Assembly (NCBI RefSeq): GCF_037392515.1
Contig: NC_090288.1
Coordinates: 12,220,969-12,284,968 of the forward strand
DNA from: Haliotis asinina
Lineage: Eukaryota > Mollusca > Gastropoda > Lepetellida > Haliotidae
Direction of reading: 5' to 3'
DNA: 64,000 bases
A program made the position numbers and the translations under genes. Under the pieces are notes generated by a model, which did not search any database, was not told where the DNA came from, and was given only the letters and a program-made list of their open reading frames with translations. Shown one piece after another: positions 11,262-20,900 of the stretch (position 1 is the stretch's first letter; each line of letters starts with the position of its first letter).

Positions 11262-12251
11262 AAGCTTCTTCATAGCAACGTTCTTGTCGGCCATAGTCCT
11301 CAGACAGTTGAGGTTTCCATCTGGAACTAAAACCTGCAGCAACCTCCTTCCATTCCTCTTCAGTTTTGGGGCACTTGAGTACTCCGTCCTTGTAAACGTC
11401 AATGATGTCTTTGCAAACTTCGACCCGTTAAGGTCCCGGGGTAGAATAGGCCTTCAGCAACCCATGCTTGCCTTAAAAGGCGACTATGCTTGTCGTAAGA
11501 GGCGACTAACGGGATCGGGTGGTCAGGCTCGCTGACTTGGTTGACACATGTCATCGGTTCCCAATTGCCCAGATCGATGCTCATGTTGTTGATCACTGGG
11601 TTGTCTGGTCCAGACTCGATTATTTACAGACCGCCGCCATATAGCTGGAATATTGCTAAGTGCGGCGTAAAACTAAACTCACTCACTCACTTTGGAAACT
11701 TCTGGTAAGAACTTGCAGAAGTGCCATACGTAAACACTAACTTACGACTATCTTAGCGCCAAGAGAGCTTCGAAAATCTAGGAACTGCAGTGTAGACCGG
11801 CAACGGAATCACCAATTTCTTGGAAGAGAAGAGTGGTTGCCAGCTCGAGTCCCACCTCCAGAGTTTTCTTCATGAATGTGCTCTTCCAAAGATGAGTCCA
11901 CTTCTCCACCATCTCTTGGAATAATTGGCGGGAAATTCTCAGGTAAGTTCTGGAGCCTCTTGGATCTTCTTTGTGGAGTTCTGTCAATAACTGATTGTAA
12001 TGTCTGAAGTGATGTCTTATCCATTCCTTCTCCCACTCTGTCCTAGCTTTCCTTTTTCTAGTCGGGGCTACGTCTTGTCTGATCTGCTCATGCTTCATTT
12101 TCTGATGGTCTTCAAGAAGTGATAGTGCTGCAGCCGCGAGGTATAAACACCTTTTCTTTTCTGCAAATAAGAGCTTGTTCTCTTCACGCATGCGCGAGGG
12201 GCCTGTGGCAATGCATGCCCAGTCTGGAACGATGAGGGTCGTGCGGACCAC
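11262..12251 (-). pseudogene. Broken PIF/Harbinger transposase, split by a SINE
   Basis: The open frame 12251-11778 has the N-terminal Harbinger/HARBI1 pattern: EWEKEWIRHHFRHYNQLL, then EDPRGSRTYLRISRQLFQEM and LELATTLLFQEIGDS. The next part lies further left on the same strand, 11421-11262: VCKDIIDVYKDGVLKCP, TEEEWKEVAAGFSSRW and, after a one-base shift, a degraded form of the block that normally reads GAIDGKHVAIKKPGP. A family A SINE sits between the parts, and a piece of fold-back repeat (about 11704-11782) replaces the expected hinge. The catalytic C-terminal half is missing. In the living family this protein cuts and pastes the transposon. Confidence 0.8.
11422..11691 (+). repeat. SINE family A, full length, inside the Harbinger remnant
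   Basis: Runs from GACCCGTTAAGGTCCCGGGG to the AAACTAAACTCACTCACTCAC tail. Flanks TTGCAAACTTC (11411-11421) and TTGGAAACTTC (11692-11702) are an 11-bp target duplication with one mismatch. Confidence 0.88.
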
Positions 12252-12795
12252 TAGACGTAATCAGTGAGCCAACAGTAATTGACCTCGACGTGAACACGTC
12301 GCGCTAGCGTACCACTGCGTGACAATGCGCGCCATTTTAGGTCACGCCTGGTGCGTAACATATACGTAAACAGGACGCGAACAGTGTGCAAATTAGGCTA
12401 ATGTTCGCCGGTACCATCTAAATTAAACGCATTGCCACGACAAATTGCAGTGCAAATGTCAAGATTTAGTCACTGGGCTACCACAACGCCTCACCAAACA
12501 GTAAAATACACAGTCATGTTTGATGAGTCCCGTTTCTATTGAAATTTGTCTGGGTTTTATTGATGGGTTTGATTTGGGGGGAAAACCCATGCTTATTATT
12601 TGAGAACATCGGGGTCTTAAAGTAGGGGGTGTATCATGTTCATAGCTGTAACAAAAGCAGGAACCATTTTTTTTCTTCTATACTTATGAATTAATAAAGA
12701 CATCATGGCTGGTTGAAATATAGAGAACCGTGAAACGACCCGTGAAAATGTTCAGTGATTTCTTTCAAACCGCAATTTGCAACATTCATCCTGTA
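12252..12795. other. No gene recognised
   Basis: Probably the 5' flank of the Harbinger remnant at first (CpG-rich, 12270-12410), then ordinary AT-rich DNA. Confidence 0.4.
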
Positions 12796-12799
12796 TTGC

Positions 12800-12908
12800 G
12801 GTGGTCCCTACAGACTCGAGTTGGAATAGACAATAAAGTGATCAACAGCATGAGCATCAATCTACACAATCGAGAAACGATGACACGTCAACCAGGTCAG
12901 TGAGCCTG
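12800..12908 (-). repeat. Old SINE family A fragment
   Basis: Recognisable blocks are GATCAACAGCATGAGCATCA, GAAACGATGACACGTCAACC and GTCAGTGAGCCTG. Both ends are lost. Confidence 0.65.
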
Positions 12909-13915
12909 CGTTCATCTACGAAATGATGTTAAAAGTACGTCATTTCGATAAATGAATGTCAAAATCAATTTGAATTTAAGTAACTAACCTTGAAATTGAT
13001 ATTTTTTTAAAACGTTTGTGATGATTTATGATCATATTGAAAATGGCAATGGCGACAAAAAGGCGCCCATCTCGAAAGAGCATTTACAGAGGGGCTGCAC
13101 TTTAAGTTTCAAAGTGGGCCAAGTGAAGCAACCTTCCAAGGCTTTGTCAACTAGGGTCTAGGTGATCCCCGGGCAAATGTTTACACGCAAATGTATATAG
13201 GTCATCGCTCGTGTATATCTTTAGATGGCACTGACCTACAAAGAAAATTACCTATGGAGCTACAGCAGAATTTTTCCAAAACATAGATGGTAAATATATT
13301 GGGAGACATTCCGTTCTGATGAAAAAGAGATTATATGTCTGCTGTTATTGTTGCATCAGCTACATGTTCTCATGATTGCTCAGCTCTAGAATCCATACAC
13401 ACATAAAAGACCACATATCAGGTTTTTATGATGATGACGAGCGTCAGTATGCCTAGGTCCCTATTCTGTATCCCTGTTTCAGTTATGGGTGAGCCCATGT
13501 GTGGTGCAACCGATCAATATCGGTAGACGTCATGCACGAGTGACGGTTTTCAAATCCGGTGCCGTATGGAATTAGACCAAACCGACTAGCTGTCGCGATG
13601 TCATGACATAACAGTTTAGTCAGGCTACTCGGAGAAGGATCGGGAAAGGTGCTTGAAGCTGAATAACAGAAACCCGGTATTCTCACGACCAAGGATAGCA
13701 AAATGCCCAGCAAAAGTAGGTATATCTCTAACAGTTGAAACCTAAAAAGTTGAGCTGAGAAGATATGGGTTTTAACGCTGAGTTCGATATTATTGCATTT
13801 ATGATATTGCGTGCCTGCGTTCGTTAGTGTGCGTATGTGTCGGTTTTATAGAGCTGGTCCACTGAGAAAAAATGCCACAGTTTAACACGGATTACCATTC
13901 CCAGACACATTAAAC
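12909..13915. other. No gene recognised
   Basis: No domain-like open frame on either strand; composition is ordinary. Confidence 0.4.
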
Positions 13916-13917
13916 CA

Positions 13918-14090
13918 TTGGCGATTGGTAGCCTAGCGGTTAAAGTCGCCGTTCGTAACGCCGAAGACCCGGGTTCGATTCACAACATGGGTACAATATG
14001 ACAAGTCTATTTCTGGTGTCCCCTGCCAAGATATAGATTGAATATTGCTAAAGGGGACGTAATACCATGCTCATTCACACTACACTGCTA
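13918..14090 (+). repeat. SINE family B, full length
   Basis: A box TAGCCTAGCGG, B box GGTTCGATTC, then the GGTGTCCCC and TGAATATTGCTAAAG tail blocks. The final TCAC repeats have decayed. Confidence 0.85.
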
Positions 14091-14192
14091 ACAGTTCATG
14101 TTTTGTTAAGTCCAACAGTCAGGCACGGCAACAACAAGTACCATTTATTACGTCCTAGTATACACCAGTGAGGCGGATATTACATGTTAAAG

Positions 14193-14416
14193 AGCCATGA
14201 AGGTTAGTGTAGCCCATCAGCAACCCATGATAGCCATAAAGGGTGACTAACGGGATCGGGTGGTCAGTTCACTGACTTGGTTGACACATGGCATCGATTC
14301 CCATTAGCTCAGATCGATGCTCATGCTGTTAATCACTCGATCATGTACAGACAGCCGCCATAAAGCTGGAATATTGCTTAGTGCAGCGTAAAAATAAACT
14401 CACTCACTCACTCACA
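14193..14416 (+). repeat. SINE family A
   Basis: Carries GGGATCGGGTGGTCAG, GCTCAGATCGATGCTCATGC and the tail ATAAACTCACTCACTCACTC. The 5' third has an internal gap. Confidence 0.8.
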
Positions 14417-14706
14417 TATTAAATAAATCTATGTGCAAGAGTTTACGGAATAGTTAAATATAAATAAAAAAAATTGTACATTCCATCAGACCATCAAAAT
14501 ATAGGAATCTTACTACATCTAGATCACCTATACCATAAACTCTTGCCCCTGATATCGTGTTTGCTTTGTATGCATTGCTCTGTGGGGCAAGTGTCTAATG
14601 TATTATATTTCACATGCATGATGATTCATCAAATCACGGTGCTTATGTAAATAGCTGACAACCGGGCTCATTTCTTGAGGAGGCATGTGAGCGTTTGAAT
14701 AAATGT

Positions 14707-14812
14707 CTGAGTGAGTAAGGTTTTATGCCGCTTTTAGCAGTATCCCAGCAATATTGTGGCGGGGGACACCAGGCTTGGGCTTCATACATTGTACCCATGT
14801 GGAGAATCGAGA
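14707..14812 (-). repeat. SINE family B, 5'-truncated
   Basis: Tail, CAGCAATATTGTGGCGGGGG and GTACCCATGTGGAGAATCGA are present. The tRNA head is cut off and runs straight into GATCGA and GA repeats. Confidence 0.8.
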
Positions 14813-14823
14813 TCGAGATCGAG

Positions 14824-14877
<54 letters not shown>
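14813..14877 (+). repeat. GATCGA/GA microsatellite
   Basis: A few GAGATC units pass into an uninterrupted GA run of about 50 bp. It ends 56 bp before the start codon of BHMT copy 2 and so lies in its promoter or 5' UTR. Confidence 0.9.
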
Positions 14878-14878
<1 letters not shown>

Positions 14879-14932
14879 CATACGCGCGGCATCGTTACCA
14901 AAGGAAGCATTCGTTAAATCACCATTTAAAGA

Positions 14933-17900
14933 ATGGCTACCAAAACGCTGTGGGGTAATGTGATCGAAACGCTCACTGGCGGTGACTTAAATATGTTTTC
15001 TTTCAAAGGTCTACTTCGGCGTCTACAAGACAAAGAGGATATTGTTGTGGCGGAGGGATACCTGTTTGAATTTGAGAGAAGAGGCTTGCTAAAAGCCGGT
15101 GCATTTGTACCGGAAGTCGTCCTTGAAAGACCGGATCTGGTGAAAGGTCTCCACGAAGAGTTTGTCAATGCCGGAAGTGACGTTTGTTTGGCATTTACGG
15201 TAATGTAGAAGAAAAGGTGTTTAAGATACATAGTTCCCATCCTCGATATCTCCAGGGTATACGTTCCGAAAAGTCTCCACTATACCCTGGACGCATCTAC
15301 GGGTCGGCCCGATAATTTTATTACCTCCCTTTGCTGACTCCGCTTTCTCACAGTAGCCAATCAGAGTGGTCGCCGTTATAACCGAATTTGCCAGTGTCAA
15401 CAAAGGTAACAGTTGCAACTGCAAAGGTTTGCTCGCCGTGCGACTCACAATTTGGGGAAATCATATATGCAACTTTATAGGTCCGAAACCTTTTTTAAAA
15501 CATATGCAAGAAATCCATCTAATACTTCCAGAGAACCTACGCATGGTTTGTTTACCAAATTTAATCGGTTAGAGAATTTAAAAAGCGAAAGTGAGTTGTG
15601 ATTGGTTCGCTCAAATTCCCAGCGTAGACACCTGATTGGATAAAAAGCCAGCCAAGGGAGGTAATAAATTTATCGGGCTGAGCCGTAGATGCATCCAGGG
15701 TATAGTGGAGACTTTCCGGAACGTAGACCCTGGAGATATCGAGGATGCATAGTTCCAAGCCTGTATCGGTTTCCGTGTTTACAATTAATATGAAGAGATT
15801 TACAAATTCTTTCGAACCAAAAATGAAACGCACAAGTCAAAATAAGGAAATGTTAATTAATCTTGAACATGGTTGAAGGAAATTCGATACACGTAGGAAT
15901 ATATGTATAGTAGTCATATTGTCAGTGTTAATTCTGTTCTCTCGTTGTGTGGACACAAGGGGGCTAACACATCAGTACCTGTGACACCAGCCACTGTAGC
16001 GGTCATTGCTTTACATTCGCCTTGGACGGGATTGCACAATAATTTTGCATGGAGAATTCATGATAATTCCTCTAGCAACACGTTGCCAAGTCATGCAAGT
16101 GTCTAAGGACGATGGCGACATGTACGCACGTATTGTGTGTCCGGTGAATTTCTCGTGATTTTAATGGGGATTTATAATTTCTGATTAGTTTCAAATTAAC
16201 AAAAGGAAGAGAAAGAAATGTTAGCTTTTAATGGGGATTTATGAGTGAGTGAGTTTAGTTTTACGCCGCAATCAGCAATATTACAGCTATATGGCCTCGG
16301 CCTGTAAATAATCGTTAGTCGCCTTTTGTGGCAAGAATGGGTTGCTGAAGGCCTATTCTACCCCGGGACCGTCACGGGTCTAATGGGAATTTATAATTTC
16401 TGATTAGTTTCAAATTAACAAAGATAAGAGAAAGAAATGTTAGCATTTCCTTATTTGTAAACTTGAAAACCTGTACATGATTTAGTAAGTTTTGTATCAT
16501 TTCTGATACCGCAAGTTGGTAGAGTAAGTATGAAATACTTAGAATATAAGATCATATTGCCAGTTTTAAAGCAAACGGATGTACACGTGTTTCCACGAAG
16601 TAAAAGCATTTGGTTTTTTTGCCGTCAAACCCCATGCCACCACTTAAACTGCGAAGTGTTATTGTCTGCCGCCGCACTGAATAATACAGTATTCCAGCTG
16701 TTCAGTTGTTGTTTAAGTCTGTACTGAACAATCCCGCAGGAACATCGAGCTACGCATGACAATTGTCAACGATGACGATCCAGACAGTTGCCTCTCTCGA
16801 CCAGCATGGGTTGCTGAAGACAAATTCGAACCCGGACCTTCGGGGCTAATTGGGAAACGTTTTTGGTCAGGGTGAACGAACACTTTTGTGTTTGTGTGAG
16901 CTGACCCGCTCGTATTCTTTTATCTCCCTTCGCGCGATGGCAGTGAGTGAGTTTGCTTATACGCCGCTATTAGCAATATTCCAGCAATATCACGACTGAG
17001 AATACCAGAAATGGATTTTACACACTGTACCCATATGGGCAATCGAACCTGTGTCTTCGGCGTGACGAGCGAACGCTGTAACCACTAGGCTACCCCACCC
17101 ACCTTCTGTGACAGGGCAATAGAGGGTCATAGAATGAGAGATGATTTATTATGATCACTCCACAGGCTGATATGACGAAATACCAATGCATTGTACACAT
17201 TTGCCACCCTCTTAATGGATTATTTAACATATGAAACAGTTAGCTACGGTTGTAACGAATTCAAATGGGCCAATAGTTATTTAGCGACGTATGAATAGTA
17301 TACGTCTTTCGACTAAAAGATACCGCAGGTGACCTGGGGCTCGTTTTAAGAAGTAACCTGTACTAAAGTAACTGCGCTAAGGTTACCTTAGTGACTTACG
17401 ATCATCTCAGCGTTTTGTGAAACGGGGCCTTGAACGATATGAAGTCTATGGTTCCGATCAAGTAAGGGTGTGTACCTCTACCTCATTCATAAGCCTATGA
17501 AGTTACAATAGCTCATTACGATTATTTGGGAGTCGGGACCCAGTTCACTGACACCTTAAGTTTAAGCATGATCGTTATGTACTCAAGTAACGATCACGCT
17601 TAACATAAGGTGTCGCTAAACTAGGCCTCGATCCACCAAGCATTCGTCATGAGCTTATTTGCATGAGATTTCATATTTTTTTTTCGAAACTTGTGTTTCT
17701 TTTGCTGTTCATATTATATTAGGCACATAAAGAAACTGTGCATACAAAAATTTAAAATCAAACTTTATCAAACCTGGATCTCAAGGAATTAGTGATGTGT
17801 ATTCAGCACGCTTGCACAACGTCATGAGGCCATTTGAGTGGTCAACGACAAGTGGCTGCACATTTCAAATGCCACTGGAACACAATTTCTGCACTGGTGA

Positions 17901-20900
17901 GACACTATCAGAAAACCAATGACATCATCGGCCACGTTCTGGACGTCCACGTGTAACAACGCCAAGACAGGACAAATGGATAAGGGTGACCCATCTTCGC
18001 CACAGGTTCCAGACTGCAATGATGACTGCCCGGACCATACCAGGACTTCGCCGTATTCACCCCAACACAGTTCGACAACGTTTACATCATCACGGGATCA
18101 GACCACGACGTCCCGCCATACGACCTATTCTGACACAGCGTCATCGACAAACTCGCCGAATGTGGTGCCGAAATCATGTCGGCAGACCCTTGTTTTGGTG
18201 GAGAAATGTTGTTTTTACAGAAAAGTCCAGGTTTAACATCGCCCATAGTGATGGACGTCAACGTGCCAATAGACGCTATGCACGGGCATGTGTCTTGGCG
18301 AGGAATCGATTTGATGGTGTTCCATGTTCATTTGGGATGGAATAACAGCACGCCAAAGATCTCCTTTGGTGATTGTTCAGAGCAACTTAACTGGTGTTGG
18401 CTACAAGGATCAGATTCTTAGACCTTAGGCAATTCCTTTTCTGCAACGTCATGGTCCTAGGTTAACATTCCAACAGGACAATACCCGCCCTTATACGGCA
18501 AGGGCTGCTATGGATTTCTTGCAACACGTTGACTTAATGCCTTCGCGTGCAAGTTCACCGGATCTCTCCCCGATAGAGCATGTTTGGGACGACGCCGTCT
18601 TCCTCGTCCGCCAGATAACGTCCTTGACCTTGCAACAGAACTGGAGCGAGTCTGGCGCGACATCCCACAAGCCTTCCTTGCCCGTTTGACAGGCTCTATG
18701 TGTCGTCGATGCACTGCTGATCTCAATGCCGATGGTGGACATACCCGTTATTGAGCTTGTGACATGGTCGCTTGACCCCTGTCCCGCTTGTTGACTCGCG
18801 ACATCATTGTGATTGACTTTTCAGTTGATGTTCTCCCGATCCCTCCATTAAAGTGCATATGTACTTTTGACATTTTCATCGTACTTATCAACTGGGATAA
18901 CATTTTGACAACGCACACTTTCGTTATGTATCTAGTATATAATGAATAGAATCAGTCATCGTTTCACTAATCAGAAGAGAAGAAAAGCAGTTGCAAGATA
19001 AGCGATTGTCATACACATTAAAGAAACGCTGAACACCTCGGTTAAATGCGAGCAATGCAAACATATAACAAATGTAATTTTGTTTAGCAATAAAGATTTG
19101 GATTTAGGTATATAGCTGAAACATTCACTGAAGAAAAGGAATAAAATAAATCACAGGATAACGCAACGCTCATGTCTACTGAAGGATCGCCGGAGATCCT
19201 CGATATAATACGAAACAGCTTCCAACATATTGTTTGGCCATATACTAAACTCTTCAAGCAAAGCAGCAGGATAACGGTAACGGCTTGTTACATGTCACAC
19301 AGTGCGTTGTTGTCAACGTACCGTGTGAACTCTGCCGATATGCCATGCGTTATGTTTTGCATAATCTAACAAGAATTTGATATATTTTTTTGGCAAGTAA
19401 ATATGAAATTCGCCATAAATTCCAGGACGCATTGACACTTATGTCATTAGGGTAACGTTTTTTATATTTGTGTTGCATTGCAAGTTTTGTTTTAGCGACA
19501 TGGTACCAATATCGGGACGGGAAACACCAGAAATAGGCATCACACATTGTAATCATATCGGGGATCAAACTCGGGCCTTCAGCGTGACAAGCGAACGCGC
19601 ACTACGCTGCCACCCTGCCACCTGTATGAAGATGGTTATGGCGGTAATAATATAGTGTCTGAAGTTGAGAACTGTGAATATTATTTGTATTTTCCCTAAA
19701 TAGGACAGGTAATACATTCCATTCCCCACTTCAGTGATAGTCACCAATTTATTCATTTGCAATGCTCTGTTTACAATATATTCCCCACGCAAAAAGCCTG
19801 CATGAGCGGGGGCTAACCACAGCTGTCGTCTAAAGGGTATTCTGTTTGTTTGTTGTTTAACGCCCCACGCAGCAATATTCCAGCTATGTGAAGTGTTCTG
19901 TAACAGTCAAACTTGGACCAGACAATCCATTGATTTAGGAAGAGATAATTATCTTGGCATTTTGGATTTGATGATAAGTATCAACAAAGACAGCGCGCAT
20001 AACGGCCATAAACGCTGGTAGCCTCTTTAAGACGTTGATTGGTCGGTTGATCACGTTGTTCAAATTGTTCCGGAAAGTTAGATCGTTGCTCATTCTTTCA
20101 ACCACTAGTTTGTAACACCTGACGGGATTATTTACACGTCGCCACTGTGTAAATATACAGGTTATATTTCTATTTTATTTCTTCAAAGAAGAAACATTTT
20201 GTATTTATTCAAACGATTTTCACCAAAGTACATAATTATCGGGTTTGGGTTTTTTTTTTTCATTTTACAGTACTACGGTCACAGAGAGAAACTCAGAGTA
20301 ATCGGCCGTGAAGGTGACATTGAGAGGCTGAACAGGGACGCGTTGAGGATCGCGAGACAGGTGGCAGACGACACCGGGACGTTGATGGCGGGAGATCTAT
20401 CCAACACGACGGTGTACAGGAGGGATAACAAGGACGCCATTGAGACGACGGAAGCCATGTTTAAAGTGAGATCAAAGATTTGTTCTGACGTTTAGAAATA
20501 TTGGTCAGTGAGCAAAGTCTCTCAACTAATACTAACGCGAACTTTAGGGCAATGAAGCCGATTCAATACCGCACAAGAACCAAGTCGCGGGTTCGATCCC
20601 CGGCCGCGTCATACCAAAAGATGTTTAAATATGTTACTTGTTGGCCCATGCCTGGCGCTCGGCATTAATGGATACAACAAGGACTGGTGGGCTCGGAGTC
20701 AGTATAACGTGTCTGAGTACAGTATTCATTCTCAACTGCGGCATAGTATCTCAGTGAGCTAACACTGTGAAGCCGGTGTCCGGGAAAGCCACATTGGAAA
20801 AGTACCAACTGCCGCTAAAGCCACATCTAGTGCACGAAAGTCCCAACGAGTAATAGAATCATTACCGTTATTTCTCAATATAAGCGTCACCCAGTGATCA

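Noticed and set aside
14725-14958. Frame with Arg-Glu repeats overlapping the BHMT start
   Set aside because: Reads through the GA microsatellite in a different frame from the enzyme.
18491-18742. Minus-strand frames over the 18.5-kb region
   Set aside because: Shadows of the Tc1 transposase remnant on the plus strand.
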